64,000 nt of DNA. Origin: Mesorhizobium sp. M1E.F.Ca.ET.045.02.1.1. Its GTDB lineage: Bacteria > Pseudomonadota > Alphaproteobacteria > Rhizobiales > Rhizobiaceae. The notes beneath the pieces were generated by a model. It made no database searches, had not been told where the DNA came from, and was given only the letters and a program-made list of their open reading frames with translations. Position numbers and translations under genes: made by a program. This document shows positions 29,190 through 37,089 of this stretch, one piece after another (positions within the stretch are counted from its first letter, which is position 1; each line of letters starts with the position of its first letter). The stretch is from positions 2,742,501 through 2,806,500 of the forward strand of contig NZ_CP034447.1 of the NCBI RefSeq assembly GCF_003952485.1. The letters run 5' to 3'.

Positions 29190-30077
29190 ATGGATTGGCT
29201 GTTCAAATTTCCCCAATTGGATCCTGAGGTTCTGCTAGCCATCAAACGGGCTGTCGACGGTTTTCTCCGTGGCCTGACGCGCTCATATGGAGATGCAATC
29301 GAAAGTTTCTTCTACCCGCTGCAGCGCATCCTGATTTTTTTCGAAGGAGCCATTTCGAACGCACCTTGGGCCCTTGTGATCATCGCGTTGGCAACGATTG
29401 CATGGTTCGCAGCGCGCAGGTGGACGGTGGTTTTGGCCGTCGTTGGAACGCTGATTGCCATTGGTCTTCTTGGCCTGTGGCAGGATGCAATGAAGACGAT
29501 CTCTCTCGTCCTTACGGCAACTATTTTCTCTATTGCGATTGGTATGCCACTCGGCATCCTGATGAACCGCTACAAGCGCGTGGGCGGGGTCATGCAGACG
29601 GTGCTCGACGTCATGCAGACGATGCCGCCCTTCGTCTATCTCATTCCGGTCGTCATGCTGCTCGGCATCGGCCGGGTGCCGGGCTTCATCGCGGTGGTGA
29701 TCTACGCCATCCCGCCGATCATCCGCCTCACCGACCTCGGCATCCGGCTGGTCGACAAGGAGGTGCTGGAAGCCGCCGACGCCTATGGCTGCTCACGCTC
29801 GCAAAAGCTCTGGAAGGTGCAGATCCCGCTCGCCATGCCGACGATCATGGCCGGCATCAACCAGACCATCATGATGGCGCTCGGCATGGTGGTCATCGCC
29901 TCGATGATCGGCGTGCAAGGGCTTGGCCTGAACGTCCTGCAGGCTATCGCCAACCAGTATTTCACGCAAGGCATCTTCAACGGCTTTGCCATCGTCGGCA
30001 TCGCAATCATTTTCGACCGCATCAGTCAGGCGTACGGACACCGGCTGCAGAAGCATCGGGGTGCAACGCATGAGTAA
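29190..30077 (+). CDS. Betaine ABC transporter permease (ProW/OpuAB type)
   Basis: A 295-residue inner-membrane permease. The N terminus MDWLFKFPQLDPEVLLAIKR followed by FFYPLQRILIFFEGAISNAP is typical for this family. Five to six membrane segments and the cytoplasmic EAA loop (EAADAYGCSRSQKLWKVQIP) follow. ATG 29190 is chosen from family alignment; a TTG at 29028 would add 54 residues. The stop overlaps the ATPase start by 8 bases. Base composition changes within the gene: the part before about 29580 is AT-richer and varied, the part after is strongly GC-biased at third positions, suggesting recombination between two related genes. Confidence 0.9.
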   Translation: MDWLFKFPQLDPEVLLAIKRAVDGFLRGLTRSYGDAIESFFYPLQRILIFFEGAISNAPWALVIIALATIAWFAARRWTVVLAVVGTLIAIGLLGLWQDAMKTISLVLTATIFSIAIGMPLGILMNRYKRVGGVMQTVLDVMQTMPPFVYLIPVVMLLGIGRVPGFIAVVIYAIPPIIRLTDLGIRLVDKEVLEAADAYGCSRSQKLWKVQIPLAMPTIMAGINQTIMMALGMVVIASMIGVQGLGLNVLQAIANQYFTQGIFNGFAIVGIAIIFDRISQAYGHRLQKHRGATHE

Positions 30078-31143
30078 GGGCGACGCGTCGATCCAGATCC
30101 GTGACCTCTACAAGATCTTCGGCGGCGCTCCGCGGCAGTACGTCCAAGCTGTCCGCGATGGGATGTCGAAATCTGAACTCGGCAAGTTGCATGGCCATAT
30201 CCTTGGCCTGAACAACATCAATATCTCCATGCCGGCCGGCAAGATCCAGGTCGTCATGGGATTGTCCGGCTCCGGCAAGTCGACGCTAATCCGGCACATC
30301 AATCGCCTGATCGAGCCAACCTCGGGCTCTATCATAATCGACGGTCGCAACATTCTCGAAATGTCTGAGTTGGAACTGAGGGAATTCCGCCGCAATCATA
30401 CGGCGATGGTGTTCCAGCGATTTGGATTGCTGCCGCACCGGACCGTCATCGACAACGTCACATTCGGTCTGGAGGTGCGTGGGATCGAAAAGACAAAGTG
30501 CCGTGCCATTGCCATGCGCTGGATCGAGCGGGTAGGCTTGGTGGGGTTTGAGCTGCGCTACCCGAACGAATTGTCAGGTGGCATGCAGCAGCGGGTAGGC
30601 CTTGCGCGCGCGCTTAGCAATGACGCCTCGATCCTGCTGATGGACGAGGCCTACTCGGCTCTCGATCCGCTGATCAGAACCGATATGCAGACCATGCTTC
30701 TGGAATTGCAGGCGGAGCTCAAGAAGACCATCGTCTTCATCACCCACGATCTCGACGAAGCCTTGAGAATTGGCGATCGGATCGTGATCTTGCGGGACGG
30801 CTCCATCATCCAGCAGGGCGACAGCCAGGACATTCTTTTGCGTCCTGCCGACGACTACATCCAAAGATTTGTGAAGGACGTCAATCGCGGCCGCTTCATC
30901 AGGATCGATGCCGTCATGGATCCCACCACCACGGCGATGGAGAACGGATCTCTGCCTAAGCTGAAGTCTGGCTCGACGCTAGAGATCGCCGCCAAAGAGC
31001 TTACCAACTCCTCGTGCGACGCCGGTATCGTCACAGGCGACGGCGGGCAGCCACTCGGCGTAGTTTCCCTGCGGCAAATCACGGCGGCGCTTTCGTCGGC
31101 GGTTGAGACGGAAGCTCCCGTTCGAGGCGATATTCGAGTCTAA
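30070..31143 (+). CDS. Betaine ABC transporter ATP-binding protein (ProV/OpuAA type)
   Basis: A 357-residue ATPase. The family-specific opening IQIRDLYKIFGGAPRQYVQA is followed by Walker A GLSGSGKS, signature LSGGMQQRVGLARAL, Walker B LLMDEAYSALDPL (Tyr where most have Phe) and switch ITHDLDEA. After residue 270 comes a short CBS-like region typical of osmolyte transporters. It starts 8 bases inside the permease gene, so the three genes form one operon. It powers import of the quaternary amine bound by the upstream protein. Confidence 0.92.
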   Translation: MSKGDASIQIRDLYKIFGGAPRQYVQAVRDGMSKSELGKLHGHILGLNNINISMPAGKIQVVMGLSGSGKSTLIRHINRLIEPTSGSIIIDGRNILEMSELELREFRRNHTAMVFQRFGLLPHRTVIDNVTFGLEVRGIEKTKCRAIAMRWIERVGLVGFELRYPNELSGGMQQRVGLARALSNDASILLMDEAYSALDPLIRTDMQTMLLELQAELKKTIVFITHDLDEALRIGDRIVILRDGSIIQQGDSQDILLRPADDYIQRFVKDVNRGRFIRIDAVMDPTTTAMENGSLPKLKSGSTLEIAAKELTNSSCDAGIVTGDGGQPLGVVSLRQITAALSSAVETEAPVRGDIRV

Positions 31144-31359
31144 AGCTGCAAGGAATCTGATCGAGCCGGAGGGGATCTGCATCGAATCGCGAACTGCTTG
31201 TGTGGCTATCCCGTCCCTGGAAATTCCCGACGCTTACATGGCGGTGGGAAACCAGGTCCGGTGACTACAACCGGGCGTTCGACTTCCGATTGGGGACGAA
31301 GCTGATGCGGATCCTTTAATTTCTCAGAACTTACTTACGACCATCGAGAGGCCATACAT

Positions 31360-32526
31360 ATGATGCTCCAGAAATTTAGAATAGCGTCGATAGATGCTTG
31401 GCGAATTCCGACCATTTCGGTGAAGGAGACATGGGATACTGAAAGTTCACCTTGGCCAACGATCCCGATAAATTTTCTGATCAAGGTGACTTTGGAGTCG
31501 GGAGAGTGTGGTGTCGGCGAAGTCTCCTCTCAGTTGTGGTATCTGAACGAGACCCCGGAACAAATCGTCAGCGCGATTCGACAATACGACAGCGCTCTCC
31601 GTGGTATCGATGCGACCAATTTGTTCGTCTGCCACGAGCTTATGCTCAAGTGTTATGCGGGAGGCGCACCAGGGGCCCGGAGCGCCCGGTCCGGTGTAGA
31701 CATGGCTCTCTGGGATTTAACTGGAAAGCTTGTCGGGATGCCGGTCTACAAACTGATGGGCGGAGGACACTCGGGTGGAATCCCCGTGATGTTCTGTACC
31801 TATCAAGATAGCGCAGAACTTGTTTCCAGAGATTGCAAGAAGGCGATCGACGAGGGTTATCAAGCGATAAAGGTCAAAGTTGGCGACAAGCTCTTGAGCG
31901 CAGGGTGGAGTTACGGAAATCTGGTGAGCGAAGCAGAAAAGCTTGCGGCAGCGCTGGAGGTCATTCCGAGCAACATTATGGTGGATGCGGATGCGAACCA
32001 AGCCTGGTGGAATGCAGGGGCCACAATTTCCACCCTCCGTCCCCTGAGTAAGTACCGCAATCTCTCGATTGAGCAGCCTTTGGGCTACGACGACATCACT
32101 GGGTCGGCCCACGTCAGGAAGACAGCGGGGATACCCGTCATTCTCGACGAATCGGTTTGGTCAGCTGAGGCGATGGTTCAAATTGTTCAGGCGCAAGCAT
32201 GCGATCGCATCGTTTGCAAGTTGAACCGCCTCGGGGGGTTGTTCGAGGCGCGAAAAATCATCTCAATCTGTGAGGCGGCCGGAATAGGCGTCAGCGTCGA
32301 TACGGCGCCCTTTACCTTGTTGGGCGATACAGCTGTTTTTCACACAGCCGCCTCTTGCCGAACGGTCTTCCCCGTCGATGAGGGCCACCTTTCGATGGTG
32401 CACGTAGCCGGCCACTCGCCGTTTACGAGAGGGGTTGAGATCAAGGAAGGATTTGCATCGTTGCCTGAAGAGCCCGGGTTGGGAGTGGAAGTCGATTGGG
32501 AGATCGTAAAGAGCTGGCAGACATAG
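31360..32526 (+). CDS. Enolase-superfamily racemase/epimerase (mandelate racemase/MLE type)
   Basis: A 388-residue two-domain enolase-superfamily protein with a capping N-terminal domain and a barrel. Catalytic residues expected for 1,1-proton transfer are present: K171-V-K173, metal ligands near D209, E238 (SIEQP) and D263 (ILDES), and the opposite lysine K287 (VCKLNRLGG). Two facing lysines mark racemases/epimerases rather than acid-sugar dehydratases. It lies 216 bases behind the betaine transporter genes, and a second member with clear hydroxyproline-betaine-epimerase features sits at 49009-50118. It may epimerise proline betaine or a related amino acid. The substrate is not certain. Confidence 0.85.
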   Translation: MMLQKFRIASIDAWRIPTISVKETWDTESSPWPTIPINFLIKVTLESGECGVGEVSSQLWYLNETPEQIVSAIRQYDSALRGIDATNLFVCHELMLKCYAGGAPGARSARSGVDMALWDLTGKLVGMPVYKLMGGGHSGGIPVMFCTYQDSAELVSRDCKKAIDEGYQAIKVKVGDKLLSAGWSYGNLVSEAEKLAAALEVIPSNIMVDADANQAWWNAGATISTLRPLSKYRNLSIEQPLGYDDITGSAHVRKTAGIPVILDESVWSAEAMVQIVQAQACDRIVCKLNRLGGLFEARKIISICEAAGIGVSVDTAPFTLLGDTAVFHTAASCRTVFPVDEGHLSMVHVAGHSPFTRGVEIKEGFASLPEEPGLGVEVDWEIVKSWQT

Positions 32527-32689
32527 GTCGCTCGCTGTCGGGCCGTGGAAATAGAACGGCCCGCGCCGCGCTGATAGTCGTGATGGTGCCTCGGCCGCAC
32601 GCCTGCTTGGACAGCGAAGGCCGACTTGTCCGAACCATAAGGGCATTCATCCTATGGAGTCGCGCGCCTGGGACCGTTGGGCGAATTTG

Positions 32690-32920
32690 ACGCCCTGGTG
32701 AACAACCCCGCACTGAGTTCTCTGTCGATCCAGAGCCACGTGCTTGGCAAGAGGCATGGCTTCGGGATACAGGGAACGTGCGGCTGTGGCCGACATTCCG
32801 ATCGGCAAGATCGCTGATCCAACGAGCATCGCTGAGATTGTGGTGTTCGTGCTGCGCTCGTCGCAGGTATCATTGAACGGTGCAACGCTCGACGTGAACG
32901 GTCGCAGCTATACACGGTGA
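32690..32920 (+). pseudogene. Short-chain dehydrogenase C-terminal remnant
   Basis: In one frame ending at the TGA 32918-32920 the sequence reads IPIGKIADPTSIAEIVVFVL and then NGATLDVNGRSYTR, the standard C terminus of an SDR. A VNN fragment near 32700 recalls the NNAG motif in another frame. The Rossmann domain and catalytic residues are absent. The stretch 32527-33043 holds nothing else that I can identify. Confidence 0.7.
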
Positions 32921-33043
32921 GCAACTGGCTGTTCGTTAAAAGGAGCCAATCTGGGCAACGTGGCCAGTGGGCCTCAAAGCGATGCTGTGTTAAGTTCAGT
33001 TTATCCGCACTCACCGCTCTCCGGAGCCCATTTTGCCGAGTGC

Positions 33044-33952
33044 TCACAAACCCAAAAGCTGGGCCTGATTCAAAAACCAGTCCACGAGGATTTTGGTACC
33101 TTGATTTTTGCCTATCTCGTCGCTCGTCAAAATGAAGGAAGCCCTGTCAGTCTGGATCTTCGCCTCAATCGGTCGCACAAGAAGTCGGTTCGCGAGAAGA
33201 TATTGGGCTGTCAAATTCCAGCCTAGCGATATCCCCTCACCAGCAAGAGCGGCCTGAAGCGTAAGCTGGTAGTCGTTAAAGACGATGTTGGGCTTGATTT
33301 CGCTAGCATCTCCGCCGGCAAGCTCTATCCATTCATTCCAACTCATTCGTTTGCGATATGCATCGGAAGAATGAAGCAGTTGATGACGGGTGAGATCATC
33401 AATGGTTTTTAGCGTGGGGTGCTCTTGGAGATAGCTCGGGGAGCAAACTGGGAAAATGATTTCGTCACACACAAACCAGCTGTTAAGTCGCTTAAAGTCC
33501 CGTGGCCGCACCCATACGGTCACATCGATTTCCTGATCCGGTTCGATATCGCGGTCGGTCGAGACGACTTTTATCTTTATGTCAGGATGGTCTTCCTGGA
33601 AGTGATAGAGCTGGGGGGCTAGCCAATGAGCAGCCATGGACGAGGATGCCGCGAAGGTGATGTACTTGGTGCCGCGGTCCGAAATCGCTTCAAGCTTCTG
33701 CTCCATTCGCCGGAAGCTGGTGCGAACTTCCTCATATAGCTGCCTTCCAGCCTCCGTAAGCTGCACTCCGCGATTGTCTCGCACGAACAGATGCGTTCCA
33801 CAGCGCTTTTCGAACATCTTGATGGCGTGCGATACGCTCGGTTGCGTGACGTTCAGCTCGGCGGCTGCTCCCTTGAAGCTCAAATTTCTGGCGGCTGCTT
33901 CAAAAACGAACAAAGAATGGGTGGAGGGAACGAGGCTTCGAAGTTTGGACAT
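33044..33952 (-). CDS. LysR-family transcriptional regulator (GcvA-like)
   Basis: A 302-residue LysR regulator. The N-terminal winged HTH reads FEAAARNLSFKGAAAELNVT then QPSVSHAIKMFEKRCG; the effector-binding domain follows. The opening MSKLRSLVPSTHSLFVFEAA is the GcvA-type. It is divergent from the FAD oxidase gene at 34094, with 141 bases between the start codons, the usual arrangement for a LysR protein controlling its neighbour. A degraded copy of this divergent pair lies at 50118-50705. The inducer is probably an intermediate of betaine or proline-derivative catabolism (inferred). Confidence 0.92.
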   Translation of the reverse strand: MSKLRSLVPSTHSLFVFEAAARNLSFKGAAAELNVTQPSVSHAIKMFEKRCGTHLFVRDNRGVQLTEAGRQLYEEVRTSFRRMEQKLEAISDRGTKYITFAASSSMAAHWLAPQLYHFQEDHPDIKIKVVSTDRDIEPDQEIDVTVWVRPRDFKRLNSWFVCDEIIFPVCSPSYLQEHPTLKTIDDLTRHQLLHSSDAYRKRMSWNEWIELAGGDASEIKPNIVFNDYQLTLQAALAGEGISLGWNLTAQYLLANRLLVRPIEAKIQTDRASFILTSDEIGKNQGTKILVDWFLNQAQLLGL

Positions 33953-34093
33953 GAAGCTAGTCTATATCAGCGGTGATCTTTTTCGTCTACAAGCCGCTGC
34001 TCCCATCCTCTATTCATTTGGAGACAAAACGAGGCAGCGGCTTCAGGAGAACACTCCTGTTTTGCGGGCAGCCCTAATGCCAGCGAGCTTTCC
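33953..34093. promoter_or_regulatory. Divergent LysR/FAD-oxidase control region
   Basis: Read toward the LysR gene, this spacer has TGTAGACGAAAAA followed by ATCACCGCTGATAT shortly before the start codon. The remnant spacer at 50619-50669 has the same order: TGTAGACGAAAAA, then ATGAGCGCCTGATAT. Conservation between copies across non-coding DNA suggests the LysR operator or promoter. Confidence 0.6.
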
Positions 34094-35449
34094 GTGGTCC
34101 TTGCAAAGCAGAGCCTGCCTACCGATCGCATTGCAATTGAGCCGCCGGCGACGGAGCCAACGGCTTCGGGTTGGTATCTCACCGCGGGTCCCGAGTCATC
34201 CGTGTTGCCTCAAAATGGTGACACCTCTTGTGAGTGCCTGGTAATCGGCGGGGGTTGGATGGGGCTGCATGCGGCACGCCGCTTTGCGGAGCTCAATCCA
34301 GGTGCATCCGTCGTGTTGGTCGATGCAGAACGTATCGGAAACAATTCCTCGGGCCGATGCATGGGCTTTGTCATCGATCTGGCCCATAACCCCCGCAAGC
34401 GCGATTTCGTTGAGGACATCAAGGGAAACAAAGAAGAACTCTTCGTCAATCTCGATGGCATAGCTTACATCAAAAGCGCGGTCGAAGAGAACAGGGTTGA
34501 GTGCGATTGGGACCCTCAGGGCAAATACCACAGCGCTGCGACGAAGCATGGTGTCGAGGACCTACGGCGCTTTTCGACTGCGCTGGACAAGTTGGGCCAA
34601 GACTACAGGTGGGTCGAGGCACCCGAGATGCAGGCGATCACGGGAAGCCGTCACTACATCAAGGCGCTCCACCATCCAGGAACCATCCTCGTACAGCCGG
34701 CGAAGTATCTGAAGAATGCGGTAAGGCGTTTGCCGTCGAACGTGGCTGTGCACGAAAACACGCCAATCCTGGCGGTGAAATTTGGAAGCCCCAAGCACGT
34801 TTTCGAGACACCTGGCGGGACGATCCGAGCGTCGAAGGTGATCATCTGCGCTTCGGGACATCTGACGAAATTTGGTTTCTTCGAAAACAGAGCAATTCCG
34901 CTCTATACCTTCGCAAGCATGACGCGGGTGCTTACCGAATCCGAACTTGCCCAGGTCGGAAACAAATCCGAGTATGGACTTATCCCGGCCGATAGCTTCG
35001 GTACAACCATACGACGGACGACTGACAACCGCATCTTCCTGCGGAACGTTTATTCCTACGCGACCGACTTCAAGACCACTATCTCCGAGGTTAAGAGGGC
35101 GCGGGAGCAACAACAGGTGGCATTCGATCGGCGCTGGCCGCAGCTGTCATCGATCGGCTTCGAGGCCAGCTGGGGTGGCCTCCTGACTCTGGCTCAAAAC
35201 GGCGGCATGGTCTTCGGCGAGCTTGCGGACCGGGTCTACGGCGCGGCGTTCTGCAACGGCACTGGCGTAGCCCGTGGCGCGGCCTTTGGGAAGGCCGTGG
35301 CTGAATTGGCGGTGGGGCGCTCGTCCCCCGTGATCGACATCCTGAAGACACGCGCGAACCCGAGCAGAACCTATCCGAAGTTTGTCACGTCGATGGGCGT
35401 GCGCTTCACGACAGCGCTGCGCTTCAAGCAGGCGGGCGCAGAAGTTTAA
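34094..35449 (+). CDS. FAD-dependent amine/D-amino-acid oxidoreductase (DAO family)
   Basis: A 451-residue protein with an FAD-binding Rossmann motif CLVIGGGWMGLHAARRF near residue 50, GRCMGFVIDLAHNP, and a C-terminal FAD loop NGTGVARGAAFGKAVAEL. It belongs to the DAO superfamily (glycine oxidase, D-amino-acid dehydrogenase, sarcosine oxidase). GTG 34094 is used; the N-terminal LPTDRIAIEPP...TASGWYLT is also conserved in the truncated copy near 50500, which supports a start this far upstream. It diverges from the LysR gene and leads the gene series 34094-36999. In a hydroxyproline-betaine route it could oxidise the demethylated D-hydroxyproline or proline derivative to a pyrroline. That assignment is inference. 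Confidence 0.82.
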   Translation: MVLAKQSLPTDRIAIEPPATEPTASGWYLTAGPESSVLPQNGDTSCECLVIGGGWMGLHAARRFAELNPGASVVLVDAERIGNNSSGRCMGFVIDLAHNPRKRDFVEDIKGNKEELFVNLDGIAYIKSAVEENRVECDWDPQGKYHSAATKHGVEDLRRFSTALDKLGQDYRWVEAPEMQAITGSRHYIKALHHPGTILVQPAKYLKNAVRRLPSNVAVHENTPILAVKFGSPKHVFETPGGTIRASKVIICASGHLTKFGFFENRAIPLYTFASMTRVLTESELAQVGNKSEYGLIPADSFGTTIRRTTDNRIFLRNVYSYATDFKTTISEVKRAREQQQVAFDRRWPQLSSIGFEASWGGLLTLAQNGGMVFGELADRVYGAAFCNGTGVARGAAFGKAVAELAVGRSSPVIDILKTRANPSRTYPKFVTSMGVRFTTALRFKQAGAEV

Positions 35450-35470
35450 TTTTTGAAAGCGAGAAAACCG

Positions 35471-36352
35471 ATGGCGGACCTTAAGGGCATAAATCTTGCG
35501 ATGCAGACGCCGTTCACCGCGAGCGGCGCGATCGACTACGCGACATTCGAGGCATTGATCGACAAATACGTCGCGGCCGGTGTTCATGGGCTCGTCCTGG
35601 GGGCTGGCACAGGCCAGCATCCATACCTCACTGAAGCGGAATGCAATCGGCTCTACGAGACGGGGGCGAAGCGGATCGGTGACAAATGCAATGTGATCTG
35701 TCAGACCTCCGCGCTCAACGTGGACGAGGTCATCCGGCGCTCGCAGCATGCCGAATTCATTGGCGCGAACGCGCTGATGATCCTCCCTCCGTATCTGGAA
35801 GGGCCCTCCGATGAAGATGGCATTTTCAGCTTTTATGCTGAGATCGACGCTGCGGTTGGGATCGACATCGTCGGCTACAACATCCCGCAAGCAACGGGAA
35901 TTTCCGTGTCGCCGCGACTCTTCGATCGACTGAGCGGTCTCAAGAATTTTAACTACATCAAGGATAGCGCCGGAGATCTCACCGTACATCAGGAATATCT
36001 ACAGACCAAAGGCGGGGTGCTGAACGGTGCCGACCCGACGACGGTCTACGCCCTCATGGCTGGCACTCGCGGCGTAATCTGGGGCGCGGCGAACTATATG
36101 CCGGGCGAGGCGGTACAGCTCTATGAACTGGTGGCTGCGAAGAAATTTGGCGAGGCGCTCGCCCTTTGGCAGCGCATGTTACCCTCGCTCCTATACATCT
36201 GGCGTGCGCCTTACACACAGTCCGTATTGAAGGCCGCGCAATGGCGTGGTTACGGGACTGGCAACGTCCGCAAGCCACTGCAGCCATTGTCGGCCGAGCA
36301 AGAAGCCGGCCTCCGCGACGCGCTCAAGCCGTTGTTTGATCCGTCGGCGTAA
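35471..36352 (+). CDS. DapA-family lyase/deaminase (dihydrodipicolinate synthase superfamily)
   Basis: A 293-residue class I aldolase-fold protein. Residues FTASGAIDYATFEALIDKYV and GLVLGAGTGQHPYLTEAE fit the N-terminal half. The Schiff-base lysine is in FNYIKDSAGD near residue 162 and the conserved tyrosine in GYNIPQATG near 137. ATG 35471 is chosen over a TTG at 35453. It follows the FAD oxidase by 21 bases. In hydroxyproline catabolism a DapA-family enzyme deaminates pyrroline-4-hydroxy-2-carboxylate to 2-oxoglutarate semialdehyde (family knowledge), which would fit directly here. Other family roles, such as sugar-acid aldolases, are possible. Confidence 0.85.
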   Translation: MADLKGINLAMQTPFTASGAIDYATFEALIDKYVAAGVHGLVLGAGTGQHPYLTEAECNRLYETGAKRIGDKCNVICQTSALNVDEVIRRSQHAEFIGANALMILPPYLEGPSDEDGIFSFYAEIDAAVGIDIVGYNIPQATGISVSPRLFDRLSGLKNFNYIKDSAGDLTVHQEYLQTKGGVLNGADPTTVYALMAGTRGVIWGAANYMPGEAVQLYELVAAKKFGEALALWQRMLPSLLYIWRAPYTQSVLKAAQWRGYGTGNVRKPLQPLSAEQEAGLRDALKPLFDPSA

Positions 36353-36384
36353 AGCCGAAAGCCCCACTGTAGCCGGTGAGCAGG

Positions 36385-36999
36385 ATGAGAATTGTTCTAG
36401 TAGGTGCGACCGGCGTCATTGGGTCAGCGGTGGCGTCCGAGCTCGGAAACAAGCACGATGTAGTGCCGGGGGCGCGCAATGCTGAGTTGAGCGTCGACAT
36501 CGCGAGCGTAGAATCGATTGATCGCTTCTTCGATAAAGTCGGACCATTCGATGCATTGGTCTGCACTGCTGGAGCCGTTCGCTATGCTCCTCTCGAACAG
36601 CTCTCCAACGAGCAGTTTGAGGTTGGTTTGCGGAGCAAACTGATGGGTCAGGTCAATCTGGTGCTGCGTGGACTCAGGCAGATCCGTGATAACGGCTCAT
36701 TCACGTTGACGTCGGGCCTAACCAATGAAGACCCGATTCTGCAGGGAGCCTCAGCCGCTCTTGTGAATGGCGGATTGGAGGGCTTTGTTCGAAGCGCTGC
36801 TATCGAGCTGAGGCGCGGTTTGCGGATCAATATCGTTAGCCCATCCCTCGTAGCAGAGTCCGCCTCGGCGTACGGCGAATTCTTTCCTGGAACGATGACT
36901 CTTCCAGCGCGGGACGTTGCGCTTGGTTACGCGAAGAGCGTCGAAGGGGCTCAGACAGGGCGAATCTACCGGATGGGGTGGTCCAGAGACCAATATTGA
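36385..36999 (+). CDS. Short SDR-like protein lacking the Tyr-x3-Lys motif
   Basis: A 204-residue Rossmann protein with NAD(P)-binding GATGVIG near residue 9 and ALVCTAGAVRYAPLEQLSNE near 52. In the place of the usual Tyr-x3-Lys it has ASAALVNGGLEGFVRSAAIE, as in a known group of short SDR proteins of about 200 residues. Catalysis of the standard kind is therefore unlikely. ATG 36385 is used, with a GTG at 36376 also possible. It follows the DapA-family gene by 32 bases and probably belongs to the same transcript. Its role in the pathway is unknown. Confidence 0.82.
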   Translation: MRIVLVGATGVIGSAVASELGNKHDVVPGARNAELSVDIASVESIDRFFDKVGPFDALVCTAGAVRYAPLEQLSNEQFEVGLRSKLMGQVNLVLRGLRQIRDNGSFTLTSGLTNEDPILQGASAALVNGGLEGFVRSAAIELRRGLRINIVSPSLVAESASAYGEFFPGTMTLPARDVALGYAKSVEGAQTGRIYRMGWSRDQY

Positions 37000-37089
37000 G
37001 CCTCTAACCCGCGGTCAGTCATGGACGATTGATCGACGGTTTGACCCAGCCGATGAGCTCCTTACCCTCACACACGGGAGTATGACCGC

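Noticed and set aside
35147..35989. 280-codon minus-strand frame across the FAD oxidase and DapA-family genes
   Set aside because: It spans two well-supported sense genes and has no recognisable domain.
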